64,000 nt of DNA from Culturomica massiliensis (lineage in GTDB: Bacteria > Bacteroidota > Bacteroidia > Bacteroidales > Marinifilaceae), in the NCBI RefSeq assembly GCF_900091655.1, contig NZ_LT594621.1:3306532-3370531 (forward strand), written 5' to 3'. A model generated the notes under the pieces. The model ran no database searches, was not told the DNA's origin, and saw only the letters and a list, made by a program, of their open reading frames with translations. A program made the position numbers and the translations under genes. The first letter of the stretch is position 1. Each line of letters begins with the position of its first letter. Positions 43,730 to 53,545 of this stretch are shown here, one piece after another.

Positions 43730-45094
43730 TTAGGTCTTTTTTCTTCGGAGGCTGCTAATAATGGCGGACAGAATAGCAAATCCGGCTCCGAAAGTCAAAG
43801 AAATCCGCATTCCGTTTGTAGGGAAAACGGCAAACATAATGGCTGCTGCCGCTGCTCCTATGGTTTGTCCTAAGAGCCTGGCCATGCCCAGCATACCGCT
43901 GGCTCCTCCACTGCGGTTAGGGGGAGCTGAGGCGATGATAGTACTGTTGTTGGGTGTTAAGAAAGTTCCGAAACCGATGCCTCCCAATACCATCCGCCAT
44001 ATAATGTCGAAGTTGGTGGGATGATCCGGGATGTTTCCCAGCAGAAAGAGGGCTGCACCGAAAATGGCGAGACCGATGCCTCCCAATAGCCCTGCATTCA
44101 TACGACTCATGAGCCGGCCTGCCAATGGAGCGGAAATCATAGTGGCAATGGGCCAGGGTGTCAGTAAAAGTCCGGTTTCCACTTCATTGAGGTGTAATAT
44201 CCGTTGAAAGAAGAAAGGTACGGATACCAGAGCCAGCATTTGAGCGATGAAAGCAACGACGGAAGTGACGACTGAAAGCGAGAATGTCCGGTTTTTCATG
44301 AGATCGACCGGAAGCAGGGGAAACGGATGATGCAATTGTCTCCGGATGAAGAAGTATCCGAAAGAGAGCATAACTAGAATTCCGGGAATCAGGATATACA
44401 GACGGATATCGTGAGCGAATCCGTCAATGCATGAAATCAGGAGGCCGAAAGTTAATGCGTTGAGAATGGCACTCGGAACGTCGAAACGTTGTCCTTCGAC
44501 TTTTACCGGATTGTGGGGTAAAAACTTGGCACTTAGAATAAAGGCCGTCAATCCGATAGGGACGTTAATGGCAAATAGCCAGGGCCAGGGTGCTACCGAG
44601 AGGATTCCTGCTGCAACGGTCGGGCCGGCTGCGGCAGCAACGGCGATGATGAGGGCGTTGGTACCCATTCCCCGGGGAAGAAGCCGGCCCGGATAAATGA
44701 TGCGCAATAAGGCCGTATTTACGCTGGTGATGGCTGCAGCACCGAATCCTTGCAGGCCACGGGCAAGGACGAGTGTCCAGAAAGAGTCGGACAGGGCGCA
44801 GATCAGTGAAGTGATGCTGAATAGTAACAGGCCGCCGACGTATACTTTTTTATATCCCCAGAGGTCGCCCAATGAAGAGAAAGCCAATAAGGAAATTGTA
44901 ACCGCTAGTTGAAAGGCATTGACCACCCATATCGAACTGGCCGGGTTCACATTCAGGTCCTGGGCGATGGTCGGCAGAGCTACATTGGCAATGGCACCGT
45001 CCAGTACGGCGACAGAGATACCGATGGCAATTGCTGTCATCGCCCATTTACGTTGGGGCTTGGGGAGTCCGTCAGGTATTTGTGTGGTTACCAT
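43730..45094 (-). CDS. MFS transporter, DHA2 (EmrB/QacA-like) drug:H+ antiporter
   Basis: 454 residues and about 13-14 membrane helices. The DHA2 signatures are visible: LDGAIANVALPTIAQDL in helix 1, ASSIWVVNAFQLA, LGDLWGYKKVYVGG (motif A), and ARGLQGFGAAAITSVNTALL (motif B with the conserved Arg). It likely exports amphipathic compounds by proton antiport. It ends just upstream of the TrpB2 promoter on the same strand; there is no sign of coupling to the attenuator. Confidence 0.9.
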   Translation of the reverse strand: MVTTQIPDGLPKPQRKWAMTAIAIGISVAVLDGAIANVALPTIAQDLNVNPASSIWVVNAFQLAVTISLLAFSSLGDLWGYKKVYVGGLLLFSITSLICALSDSFWTLVLARGLQGFGAAAITSVNTALLRIIYPGRLLPRGMGTNALIIAVAAAAGPTVAAGILSVAPWPWLFAINVPIGLTAFILSAKFLPHNPVKVEGQRFDVPSAILNALTFGLLISCIDGFAHDIRLYILIPGILVMLSFGYFFIRRQLHHPFPLLPVDLMKNRTFSLSVVTSVVAFIAQMLALVSVPFFFQRILHLNEVETGLLLTPWPIATMISAPLAGRLMSRMNAGLLGGIGLAIFGAALFLLGNIPDHPTNFDIIWRMVLGGIGFGTFLTPNNSTIIASAPPNRSGGASGMLGMARLLGQTIGAAAAAIMFAVFPTNGMRISLTFGAGFAILSAIISSLRRKKT

Positions 45095-45137
45095 AAATGC
45101 TGATAGGGATATTTTGAATTACAGTTGATTCATGTGT

Positions 45138-46193
45138 TTATTCCGGGACAGGTACAGTTTGCATTTCTTTGATTGTATACTGTATGTCACAAACAGTACG
45201 TTGTAGCCGGGGATATATGTAAGTAAGGAGATAGTGGTAATTGTGGGATTGCCGGAGTGCGCTAATCCGTTGTATATCGTTACGGTTGCTCCGGATGATG
45301 GAAAGAACGGTCGTTTTGTCGGAAAGATTTGATTTTTCAACTGCTGCTGCCAGGCCTTGCCAATCGTAAGGAACTGTTTTGAATTCAATTTTCATGTCCG
45401 GAAATCCCAAATCGTGGATGAAATTGAGTACTCTTTTATTGGCTAACCGTTGGTTGTAAGTATAGGAACCGTCAGGAGAACAATAGCTGGTAATGACGAT
45501 TTGCTCTATTTTATAATCCGGATTGTTTGAAATCTGTTGTAGGAAATTGTTCATTTTTTTCAATTGAGAGGAATTGTCCGAGAACTCCGGACGCAGATAA
45601 GATACATTTGCCGGGTATAAAAAACGGAAATCGGTATTTTTCTCTATGGAGACTTCTTTTTTTACATATTTGACTTTTACCGGACCGGGGCCTAAAGGCA
45701 AATAAACGATTCCTTCAGCCAGTATTTGAGTGAAAGTCTGTTCGCTTTTCCGGCTTTGTAACACACTGGTTGCGGTCAAACGGGCCTGCGGCATCCAGAG
45801 TTGAAAAGGAACATCTTCATTGATCTTGATCTGCATAGCCTTTCTTGTATATTGAATTTTCCGTGCTTTAGCGAGGGCTGTCTGATCTTCTTCCGGTAAT
45901 TGAGTCCGGCTGTCTTTTTCCCGGAATTTTTCTCCGGTGATTACAAGGGGTTGAAGTAAATATTCGTGTTCAGGCGTTGTAAAACGGGGAATATAGATTA
46001 AACGTTGTTTGTCCCCGATAAATCCCTGAGGAATATTCAATGTATATTCGACGTGAATTGTATAGGGATCGGTTTTTTGATTGACGAATAATTCCAGTTT
46101 TTCCGGAATAGCCGTAAATTTTAGACTATCACTGGAATATCCGTACCATGCTATGGATAGAAAAATGCATAGAATTATAAATGTCCGTTTCAT
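45138..46193 (-). CDS. DUF3868-like / OmpA-like C-terminal domain protein
   Basis: 351 residues. Signal peptide (~20 residues, WYGYSS), an N-terminal beta-rich domain (about 25-190) of the type found in fimbrium accessory proteins (FTTPEHEYLLQPLVITGEKFR, IVYLPLGPGPVKVKYVKKEV), and a C-terminal OmpA/MotB-like region (~200-335, ITSYCSPDGSYTYNQRLANKR). That last block resembles peptidoglycan-associated domains of fimbria-linked proteins. No fimbrillin gene is adjacent. Domain names are from memory of similar proteins. Confidence 0.6.
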   Translation of the reverse strand: MKRTFIILCIFLSIAWYGYSSDSLKFTAIPEKLELFVNQKTDPYTIHVEYTLNIPQGFIGDKQRLIYIPRFTTPEHEYLLQPLVITGEKFREKDSRTQLPEEDQTALAKARKIQYTRKAMQIKINEDVPFQLWMPQARLTATSVLQSRKSEQTFTQILAEGIVYLPLGPGPVKVKYVKKEVSIEKNTDFRFLYPANVSYLRPEFSDNSSQLKKMNNFLQQISNNPDYKIEQIVITSYCSPDGSYTYNQRLANKRVLNFIHDLGFPDMKIEFKTVPYDWQGLAAAVEKSNLSDKTTVLSIIRSNRNDIQRISALRQSHNYHYLLTYIYPRLQRTVCDIQYTIKEMQTVPVPE

Positions 46194-46238
46194 ATCTTTT
46201 TTTCAGATATAAACGGGAAATAAAAAAAAAGGTTAATT

Positions 46239-47414
46239 TTATTTTGTCAGTTCTACAATATCTTCCGGAAACCGGGTTATTTTTTCTAATCCGTTTTCTG
46301 TGACCAAGAATGTATTTTCGATTCCTACGGCTCCGGTTCCCGGAATGACGAATTTAGGCTCCAATGCGAATGTCATGCCGGGGGACAGTATTTCTACAGA
46401 TCGCGGAGTCAATACCGGCGGTTCATTGATTTGTAATCCGACACCGTGGCCTACGAATTTGGCTTTTTGCCGGGTTCCCATAAAATTTGCCGAGAGACCG
46501 GCTTGGACAGCAATTTCTTCTGCTATTTTATATATTTGGCTACAGGGGGTTCCGGGGCGGGCCATACCGATTATTTTCTCTTGTATCTGCTGGGATGTTT
46601 CATGGGCCTTATAAGCTTTTTCCGGTAGTTTCCCGATGGCATATACCCGGGTCATGTCTGTTTGATAAGCCGTGTAGTTTCCGGACATATCGATCATGAC
46701 AGAAGTCCCCGGAGTTAAAAGCGTTCCGTTGGCTCCCAGAGGTGAAGAGGGATGTATACCTGCTCCTCCGAGCGCAAAATCGAAAGGAGAAGGTATTTCT
46801 GCATTTTCTCCGGCCAAAAGACTCCCCATAAAGATTTCCATGTTGTTCCCGAATGCCCTGAAAAAACCGACCGAGCCGTTTTTTCGCATCCGGTATTCAA
46901 TTTCGTATTGTAATTCCAAATCAGTCATGCCCGGTCGGTAGCATTCGGGGATCTGACTGTATGTCAAAGCATGGGCTTTTGCCGTTATCCGCATTTGTCC
47001 GATTTCCCATGGTGTTTTGATGGTTCTCAATTCCCGGAGCAAACGGGTGGCATTACTTGTTATCCGGGGATTGAAGATGTGTTGAAGCCGTATATATTCG
47101 GTATAACTTAACTCATCGGCTTCCAGCAGGAGATGTTCCGGCAGGGGTATACCGGCGGCTTTGAATAAGTCCGGCAGTTGTTCGGGTTTTCGGATATTGT
47201 GGATATTTTTACCGGAAAAATCGTTCGGACGTTTGACAAAAAAGTGAGGTTCTCCTTCTGCCGGCATATAAAAATAGCCGTTATATACACAACCGCAGAG
47301 GTAGTACAGGTTGATATTTGTACTTACTAAACAGCCGTCTGCTTTTGCATTTCGTATGGCTTTCTGAAGTCGTTCCTGTTTCAGTTGCAGGTCCTGTTGC
47401 TGTGTATTTCTCAT
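46239..47414 (-). CDS. M24 family metallopeptidase (Xaa-Pro aminopeptidase-like)
   Basis: 391 residues. N-terminal creatinase-like domain (about 1-140), then the pita-bread catalytic fold with metal ligands in MIDMSGNYTAYQTDMTRVY (two Asp), VGHGVGLQINEPP (His), FALEPKF (Glu) and GAVGIENTFLV (Glu). It removes N-terminal residues before proline or related substrates in the cytoplasm. Same strand as the metzincin upstream (11 bases apart), suggesting one transcript. Confidence 0.88.
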   Translation of the reverse strand: MRNTQQQDLQLKQERLQKAIRNAKADGCLVSTNINLYYLCGCVYNGYFYMPAEGEPHFFVKRPNDFSGKNIHNIRKPEQLPDLFKAAGIPLPEHLLLEADELSYTEYIRLQHIFNPRITSNATRLLRELRTIKTPWEIGQMRITAKAHALTYSQIPECYRPGMTDLELQYEIEYRMRKNGSVGFFRAFGNNMEIFMGSLLAGENAEIPSPFDFALGGAGIHPSSPLGANGTLLTPGTSVMIDMSGNYTAYQTDMTRVYAIGKLPEKAYKAHETSQQIQEKIIGMARPGTPCSQIYKIAEEIAVQAGLSANFMGTRQKAKFVGHGVGLQINEPPVLTPRSVEILSPGMTFALEPKFVIPGTGAVGIENTFLVTENGLEKITRFPEDIVELTK

Positions 47415-47425
47415 GTTGTTGCGTT

Positions 47426-48934
47426 TTAGTATGCTCCGATTTCAGCCAACGTTGCAATTTTCGGATCATTTTCTGTATGATTGGATAGAATATCTATCGA
47501 AAATGCTTCTACGTTTTCGGGTTGTGGAAAATCAATTTCTTGGAAGTGTTCGGCTTTGAGGGTGTATAACCCGATCTTTTTCCATTTTCCTTTTGTACGG
47601 ATACGAATAAGGATTTCTTTTATCGCTCCGTGTAAATTATTTCGTTGCGTAAAGGTTAGACCCCGGATTTTTTGTGTTTTGTCCAGCGTAATGGTCAGGT
47701 TGTGCGGAAAATCTTTTTTATAAGGAAACCAGGATGAATGCCAAAAGGTTTGGATATTTCCATCTAAAATATTTGAAACTGGAGAGTCGGGTTGCATATC
47801 TGATGCCGTTACAGACCATTTTGATTTATTTAGTTCTGTTTTTTTGATAAAATGAAAATCTGCCGGGGAGTTTTTGTTGAAAGGAACTGTGATGTAATAT
47901 GTGGAGCCATTGGTGCAAAGAAAAATAATTCTGATTTGAAAATCCGCTCCTGCAAAGTTAAAAAGTTCGTTTTTCGGAATACGGAAAGCGAGGCTGTCTT
48001 GTTGCTGTGGTTTTACAAAGAATGATTCTGCATCGTAGTCCGTGTTTACTTCCCCGTAGGGTGCATTGTCGTAATAAATATTGATGCCGTTAAACGGAAG
48101 CGGTATATTGAATCCGCTACGAATATCTATGGTATGTTCCTTGAATTCGATGTGTAAGTTCCGGATGACAGGGCCCGCCGTATCCGGTTGGGAATAAAAG
48201 TCTTGCTTAACGGAAGAAAATACCTGACAATTGTTGAGAATCCCACAACTGGCTTTTGTCAGGAAGGTCGGTTTTATACTTAATGTGTAGTTACCGTTCC
48301 CCATGAGGGCTGTACCGTGACTTTGCCGCGTGGATACTGTTTCGCTGTTGTGGGGTAAATTCAGGCCATGCCCGAGTTCATGGGCCATGCCGCCCAACCA
48401 TTTGGCTAACAGCGGATCTCCCAGGTGTTTTAAATCAAAATATTTATAATCCAAGGCAAAACAAATTTTACCCAGTCCGTAAAAAGGAACCCCGCCCGGA
48501 TTTGTATCTTCCGTGATGGTCGGCATAAAAACAAGAGTATGTTCGCTGCTTTTTTCTTCCGGGTGTTCTGCGAACCAGGCGTCGATTTCCCGGACCGCTT
48601 TCCATCCACCTCCTTCATATGGGTAATAGTCTGCATTCTGCTGTGCCGGAATGACTGATATCTTTACTTTCCCGTCGGAATCTTTTCGAAGTCCGAAGGT
48701 TTTATCTCCGAAACCGTTATTTTTCATCCCTTGGCGGTAGAAATCCTGTGTATAAAGCAGGATATCGCTTAACCGTTGCCGGTAGTTTTCTATCGGTAGT
48801 TTGTCTTTGGGTAAAAAATATACGATGTTCAAGGCGTAAGCAGGTTGGTATTCTTTTTTTGCGGTTTTGCAACCATACCCCAATAAGGGTAATAATATGA
48901 GAATGTAAAGGGGCTTCAGATACGGTCTTTTCAT
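47426..48934 (-). CDS. secreted metzincin lipoprotein with C-terminal F5/8C-like domain
   Basis: 502 residues. Lipobox YGC at residue ~22 anchors it to the envelope. The catalytic zinc site is MAHELGHGLNLPHN (HExxHGxxxxxH), the extended metzincin type, around residue 190, with a downstream Met-containing turn (GTALMGNGNY). The C-terminal ~130 residues (KWSVTASDMQPDSPVSNILD, TFWHSSW, HNLTITLDKTQKIRGLTF, EIDFPQPENVEAFSIDI) form a coagulation factor 5/8 C (galactose-binding-like) domain that would bind glycan or another ligand. A surface protease targeted to glycoproteins is a reasonable inference. Confidence 0.82.
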   Translation of the reverse strand: MKRPYLKPLYILILLPLLGYGCKTAKKEYQPAYALNIVYFLPKDKLPIENYRQRLSDILLYTQDFYRQGMKNNGFGDKTFGLRKDSDGKVKISVIPAQQNADYYPYEGGGWKAVREIDAWFAEHPEEKSSEHTLVFMPTITEDTNPGGVPFYGLGKICFALDYKYFDLKHLGDPLLAKWLGGMAHELGHGLNLPHNSETVSTRQSHGTALMGNGNYTLSIKPTFLTKASCGILNNCQVFSSVKQDFYSQPDTAGPVIRNLHIEFKEHTIDIRSGFNIPLPFNGINIYYDNAPYGEVNTDYDAESFFVKPQQQDSLAFRIPKNELFNFAGADFQIRIIFLCTNGSTYYITVPFNKNSPADFHFIKKTELNKSKWSVTASDMQPDSPVSNILDGNIQTFWHSSWFPYKKDFPHNLTITLDKTQKIRGLTFTQRNNLHGAIKEILIRIRTKGKWKKIGLYTLKAEHFQEIDFPQPENVEAFSIDILSNHTENDPKIATLAEIGAY

Positions 48935-49044
48935 GGTCTTTTAGTTTGGCGGGCAAAGTTATAAATTTAAACCAAAAGTAGGGAAATGGCGGGGGAATGT
49001 CTGTAATTTATGTACCTTTGTTAAGGTATCAAAAGAAAGACTGA

Positions 49045-50349
49045 ATGGAAAAATTAATCTGTAATGCCCGGATACTGACGATGAATGCCGGCATGGATGT
49101 TATTGCTGACGGATATATCCGGATTAAAGACGGAAAGATTGAGGCTATCGGCCCGATGGAAGAATGTCATGTAGAGAATTTTCCGGGAGAAATAAAGGAT
49201 GTTCGAGGCATGTTGGTAATGCCGGGATTTGTGAATACACATACACATGTGCCGATGACGATGTTGCGGGGATACGCAGACGATTTGCCTTTGCATACCT
49301 GGTTGACGGAACATATTTTTCCGGCGGAAGCCAGATTGGTGACGCCTGAAAATGTAAGGATCGCTACCCGTTTGGCTTTTGTGGAAATGATCAAGTCGGG
49401 AACGACTTGTTTTAACGATATGTATTTTTTTGAGGATGTGATTGCGGACGAGGCTAGAAAGGCTGGAATACGGGGTGTTATGAACGAGTCGGTTATCGAT
49501 TTCCCGACCTCCAGCTTTAAGTCTGTAGATGAGGGACTGGCAATATCCGAGAAACTGATTCGGGAATGGCAGGGAGATCCTCTTATTCATCCTTCTGTTA
49601 CGGTGCATGCTCCCTATACCTGTTCGAAAGAAACTTTACAGAAAGCTAAATGTCTGGCCGATCGTTATACTACTTTGCTGCAAATTCATGTTGCGGAGAC
49701 CCGGAAAGAAGTCGAAGATATTACTGCCCGTACCGGAATGCCTCCTGCCGAATACTTGTATTCGATCGGCCTGCTCGACCGGAACGTTATTGCTGCGCAT
49801 TGTGTATGGTTGAATGCCCGTGAGGTGCGACTGATGGCAGAATGCGGGACTTCTATCGGCCATTGTCCGAAAAGTAATTTGAAGCTGGCCAGTGGAATTG
49901 CCGATACGGATACTTATTTGAAGGCAGGTATAACGGTCGGTATCGGTACCGACGGTACGGCCAGTAACAATACGTTGGATATGGTGGAAGAAATGCGTTT
50001 TGCAGCTTTACTTCCTAAAGCCATGCATTATGACCCGGAAGCAGTAAATGCTGCGCAGGCTTTACGAATGGCAACTATAAACGGAGCCCGGGCATTGGGT
50101 TTGGAGGATGTAACCGGTTCTTTGGAAGTCGGAAAAAGTGCCGACCTGATAACGGTGAATATAGCTGCCAGTAATATGATACCAGTATATAACGATTACT
50201 CGGCTGTCGTTTATGCCATGAACAGTAAAAATATTCGTTCTTCCATGGTACATGGAGAATGGATCATGTTGGACCGTGTCGTTCTGCGTATTGATAAAGA
50301 CGAGGCTATCGAAGATTTAAAAAATATCATTGTAAAAAATAACAAATAA
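49045..50349 (+). CDS. TRZ/ATZ-family amidohydrolase (SAH/MTA deaminase-like)
   Basis: 434 residues. Metal-dependent hydrolase with VMPGFVNTHTHVPMTMLRG, LQIHVAETRKEV, NVIAAHCVWLN, IGHCPKSNLKLASG and GIGTDGTASNNTLDM, which match MtaD-type 5-methylthioadenosine / S-adenosylhomocysteine deaminases. No signal peptide. Exact purine substrate cannot be fixed. It is divergent from the metzincin and followed by the DUF3078 gene. Confidence 0.88.
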   Translation: MEKLICNARILTMNAGMDVIADGYIRIKDGKIEAIGPMEECHVENFPGEIKDVRGMLVMPGFVNTHTHVPMTMLRGYADDLPLHTWLTEHIFPAEARLVTPENVRIATRLAFVEMIKSGTTCFNDMYFFEDVIADEARKAGIRGVMNESVIDFPTSSFKSVDEGLAISEKLIREWQGDPLIHPSVTVHAPYTCSKETLQKAKCLADRYTTLLQIHVAETRKEVEDITARTGMPPAEYLYSIGLLDRNVIAAHCVWLNAREVRLMAECGTSIGHCPKSNLKLASGIADTDTYLKAGITVGIGTDGTASNNTLDMVEEMRFAALLPKAMHYDPEAVNAAQALRMATINGARALGLEDVTGSLEVGKSADLITVNIAASNMIPVYNDYSAVVYAMNSKNIRSSMVHGEWIMLDRVVLRIDKDEAIEDLKNIIVKNNK

Positions 50350-50422
50350 ACCTTAATTTTGTCTCATAAATGATTAAGCTGCATAGGCAGTTTTTTAGCT
50401 AAATCTTATAAATAAATCAGTT

Positions 50423-51301
50423 ATGAGAAAATTAATAATCGTTTGTTTGGTGTTGAATACGGTGTGTTTGTCTCTTCGGGGAGAAGAGACTGTCAAAAAA
50501 GATTCCAGTTGGTCCCTCTCCGGAATGTCGGCTTTGACTTTATCGCAGGTCAGTCTCAGCAATTGGTCGGCGGGAGGTGAGGACGCTATCGGTTTTAATG
50601 TACAGTTTGCATACAATGCAGACTATAAAAAAGCAAAACATCTTTGGCAAAATCGTCTGGAGCTGGCTTACGGGTTGAACCGGACAGAAACAGACGGATC
50701 GAAAAAGACGAATGATAAAATTTATATTTCTTCAACCTATGGTTATGGGCTGACAAAAAGTTTGTATGTCAGCAGTATGGTGAGTTTTAATTCGCAGTTT
50801 GCAAAAGGTTATGACTATAAGCCGGACCCGAGAGTATTGATTTCCCGCTTTATGGCACCCGGTTATTTGATGGGAGGTCTTGGTCTGACCTGGAATCCGA
50901 AGGTTTATTTTACGGCAACTTTATCGGCGATATCGTGGAGAGGAACGTTTGTTACCAGCGATGTGCTTTCTGAACAAGGAGCTTATGGAGTAAAGCCCGG
51001 AGAGCATTTGTTCTCGGAGATGGGAGGTAATTTGAAGCTAGAGGTAAATTATGAATTCATGAAAAATATGACAATTTATTCCCGGGTTGATTTTTTCTCA
51101 AATTATCTGGAAGATACAAAAAATGTGGATGTCCGTTGGGATGTGTTGTTAAATATGAAAGTGAATAAATGGTTCTCTGCCAATATTTCCACAAATATGA
51201 TTTATGATAACGATACGAAAATCGTACAAAAAGACGGTTCCAAGGGACCACGCCTCCAGTTCAAGGAGGTTTTGGGTGTCGGTTTTCAAGTGAATTTCTA
51301 A
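50423..51301 (+). CDS. DUF3078 outer-membrane-type protein
   Basis: 292 residues. Signal peptide to about residue 20 (SLRGEE). Then a DUF3078 block: SWSLSGMSALTLSQVSLSNW, ENAD-like strands and NRLELAYGLNRTETDGSKK, WNPKVYFTATLSAISWRG, and a C-terminal aromatic strand ending FQVNF as in barrel proteins. The family is widespread in Bacteroidetes and uncharacterised. Confidence 0.85.
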   Translation: MRKLIIVCLVLNTVCLSLRGEETVKKDSSWSLSGMSALTLSQVSLSNWSAGGEDAIGFNVQFAYNADYKKAKHLWQNRLELAYGLNRTETDGSKKTNDKIYISSTYGYGLTKSLYVSSMVSFNSQFAKGYDYKPDPRVLISRFMAPGYLMGGLGLTWNPKVYFTATLSAISWRGTFVTSDVLSEQGAYGVKPGEHLFSEMGGNLKLEVNYEFMKNMTIYSRVDFFSNYLEDTKNVDVRWDVLLNMKVNKWFSANISTNMIYDNDTKIVQKDGSKGPRLQFKEVLGVGFQVNF

Positions 51302-51395
51302 GATTCGACCGGTATTTTTACCGAAATATTTCGGGGGATAGCGTATCTATTCTGAATTTTTTTACACAGTCGTTTTTAAATTCAATTAAATAGCG

Positions 51396-51403
51396 TAGTT
51401 TTG
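51396..51403 (+). promoter_or_regulatory. possible -7 element for the agmatinase operon
   Basis: TAGTTTTG fits TAnnTTTG; the bases 19 upstream are TTT-rich rather than TTG. About 78 bases before the preferred ATG. Confidence 0.4.
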
Positions 51404-51480
51404 TATCGTTATTTGGTCTGTAAGTCGTAGAGATTTTGATGGTTAGCGATTGTCGGACTTTATTTATAAAAGTAATGGAT

Positions 51481-52335
51481 ATGGAAAAACAGAATTACGG
51501 AGGATTGGATAATGAATTTACAAGCTACAAAGATGCTAAAATTGTAGTGTTGCCTGTTCCTTATGACGGTACCAGTACCTGGCTGAAGGGTGCTGATAAG
51601 GGGCCGGACGCTATTTTGGAAGCTTCTGCTAACATGGAATTGTATGATATTGAAACGGATTCGGAAGTTTATACGCAGGGAATAGCTACTCTGGACCCGG
51701 TAACCGAGTCCTCTTCTCCGGAAGCCATGTCGGATGCCGTTGAAATGCAGGTGGATACCCTTCTGAAAGATAAGAAATTTCCGGTTTTGTTGGGTGGGGA
51801 ACATTCTGTCAGTATCGGTTCTATCCGTGCTTTTGCCAAGCATTATGAAGATTTTTCGGTGTTACAACTAGATGCACATTCGGATATGCGTGACTCATAC
51901 GAAGGGTCCGATCACAATCATGCCTGTATTATGGCACGCGCTAAAGAAATGGCGTCTGTGGCTCAGGTGGGAATCCGCAGTTCCTGTATTGAAGAAAAAC
52001 ACAACATCGATCCGGACCGGATTTTTTATGCACATGAAATTAAAGAGTCTTCGAACTGGATGTACGATGTATCTGAAAAGTTGAGTGATAATGTTTATGT
52101 GACGATAGACCTGGATGTTTTTGATCCGGCGTACATGCCTTCGACCGGTACGCCTGAACCGGACGGTTTGACCTATCGGGAAGTGATGAATTTTTTGAAA
52201 CTGATCAATGAACGTCACAATATCATCGGTCTGGATGTTGTGGAATTGTGTCCGAATGAAACGAATAAAGCCCCGGATTTTCTGGCATCTAAATTGATTT
52301 ATCAGATTTTGAGTATGAAATTCAATAATCGATGA
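51481..52335 (+). CDS. speB: agmatinase (ureohydrolase family)
   Basis: 284 residues from the preferred ATG at 51481; ORF extension to 51436 adds a hydrophobic stretch unlike the family. Binuclear Mn site: LGGEHSVSIGSIRAF, QLDAHSDMRDSYEGSDHNHA, VYVTIDLDVFDPAYMPSTGTPEPDG and GLDVVELCP. These favour agmatinase over arginase. It makes putrescine and urea from agmatine. It is followed after 114 bases by the DHS-like gene; arginine decarboxylase is 4 kb away on the other strand. Confidence 0.88.
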   Translation: MEKQNYGGLDNEFTSYKDAKIVVLPVPYDGTSTWLKGADKGPDAILEASANMELYDIETDSEVYTQGIATLDPVTESSSPEAMSDAVEMQVDTLLKDKKFPVLLGGEHSVSIGSIRAFAKHYEDFSVLQLDAHSDMRDSYEGSDHNHACIMARAKEMASVAQVGIRSSCIEEKHNIDPDRIFYAHEIKESSNWMYDVSEKLSDNVYVTIDLDVFDPAYMPSTGTPEPDGLTYREVMNFLKLINERHNIIGLDVVELCPNETNKAPDFLASKLIYQILSMKFNNR

Positions 52336-52449
52336 TCTGTAAATCCAGTCTCATCCGGAAGGGGTGACGTTGTTGCCGGATGCTATACATTAATCTGATT
52401 GAGTCAGTAAGGTCCTCATATCTGTACCTTACATTGTTTAAATATAAAA

Positions 52450-53472
52450 ATGGAAAAGAAAGATTTATTAAAAGACACGATTAAGCACATCGACATTAAG
52501 TCTTACGACTCAACCCAGTTGATTGACGCTATGCGCGATATGTCATTCACCTCCCGCGATACGGCCCGTGCTGCCGATATCCTGATGAAAATGGTGAAGG
52601 AAAAAGAGTGTACTAATATTCTTACCATTGCCGGTAGTACGAGTGCAGCCGGATGTATGCAGGTTTATGTGGATATGGTCCGCAACAAGATGATAGATGT
52701 TGTGGTGGCTACCGGAGCTTCCATCATCGATATGGATTTGTTTGAAGCTTTGGGCTTTAAGCACTACAAGGGACATCAGGACGTTCCTGACATGCAGTTG
52801 AGAGATTTGTATATCGACCGTATCTACGATACATTTATCGATGAAGAAGAATTGCAGGTTTGCGATCATACGACTTATGAGATTGCTAATAATTTAGAGC
52901 CGCGTCCGTATTCTTCCCGTGAGTTTATATGGGAAATCGGTAAATGGCTGACCAAACATTCCAAGAAAAAGGATAGCCTGATTCAGACATGCTACGAATG
53001 CGGAGTGCCCATTTTCTGTCCGGCATTTTCAGATTGCAGTGCCGGTTTCGGTATCGGCAAACACCAATGGGAACATCCGGATAAACATTTGTCGATCGAT
53101 TCTGTAAAAGATTTTATCGAATTGACGATGATTAAAATGAATGCCCCGACAACCGGTTTGTTTATGATCGGTGGCGGTACGCCGAAAAATTTTGCTCAGG
53201 ATACAGTTGTATGTGCTGAAATTTTAGGTCACGAAGTACCGATGCACAAATATGCCGTACAGATTACGGTAGCAGATGTGCGTGACGGAGCCTGTTCTTC
53301 TTCTACTTTGAAAGAAGCTTGTTCCTGGGGTAAGGTAGACGTAACTTACGAACAGATGGTATATGCAGAAGGTACGACAGTTATTCCGCTGATCGCCAGT
53401 TATGTATATCACAGTAACGCCTGGAAAGACCGGGAATATAAAAACTGGGCGAAGTTGTACGAGAAGAAATGA
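52450..53472 (+). CDS. deoxyhypusine synthase-like protein (possible homospermidine synthase)
   Basis: 340 residues. NAD-dependent aminobutyltransferase family, with the catalytic lysine context ACSWGKVDVTYEQ and the nucleotide region ATGASIIDMDLFEALG, GVPIFCPAFSDCSAGFGI and MIGGGTPKNF. Bacteria lack eIF5A, the substrate of eukaryotic enzymes, and several bacterial homologues make homospermidine from putrescine. With agmatinase next door, that is the likely role here (inference). A strong terminator follows. Confidence 0.8.
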   Translation: MEKKDLLKDTIKHIDIKSYDSTQLIDAMRDMSFTSRDTARAADILMKMVKEKECTNILTIAGSTSAAGCMQVYVDMVRNKMIDVVVATGASIIDMDLFEALGFKHYKGHQDVPDMQLRDLYIDRIYDTFIDEEELQVCDHTTYEIANNLEPRPYSSREFIWEIGKWLTKHSKKKDSLIQTCYECGVPIFCPAFSDCSAGFGIGKHQWEHPDKHLSIDSVKDFIELTMIKMNAPTTGLFMIGGGTPKNFAQDTVVCAEILGHEVPMHKYAVQITVADVRDGACSSSTLKEACSWGKVDVTYEQMVYAEGTTVIPLIASYVYHSNAWKDREYKNWAKLYEKK

Positions 53473-53476
53473 TGAA

Positions 53477-53505
53477 AAAGGGCTTTATAAAGCCCTTTTT
53501 TTGTT
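53477..53505 (+). terminator. terminator after the DHS-like gene
   Basis: 10-bp stem AAAGGGCTTT / AAAGCCCTTT with a 2-base centre, followed by a T run, four bases after the stop. Confidence 0.85.
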
Positions 53506-53545
53506 TGTGTATATGAGTTAATTCTGTGGTTTATATTATTGTGTG

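Noticed and set aside
43730..45094. MFS exporter as part of the trp attenuator transcript
   Set aside because: The attenuator has its own promoter after the MFS stop codon, and attenuation acts downstream, on TrpB2 only.
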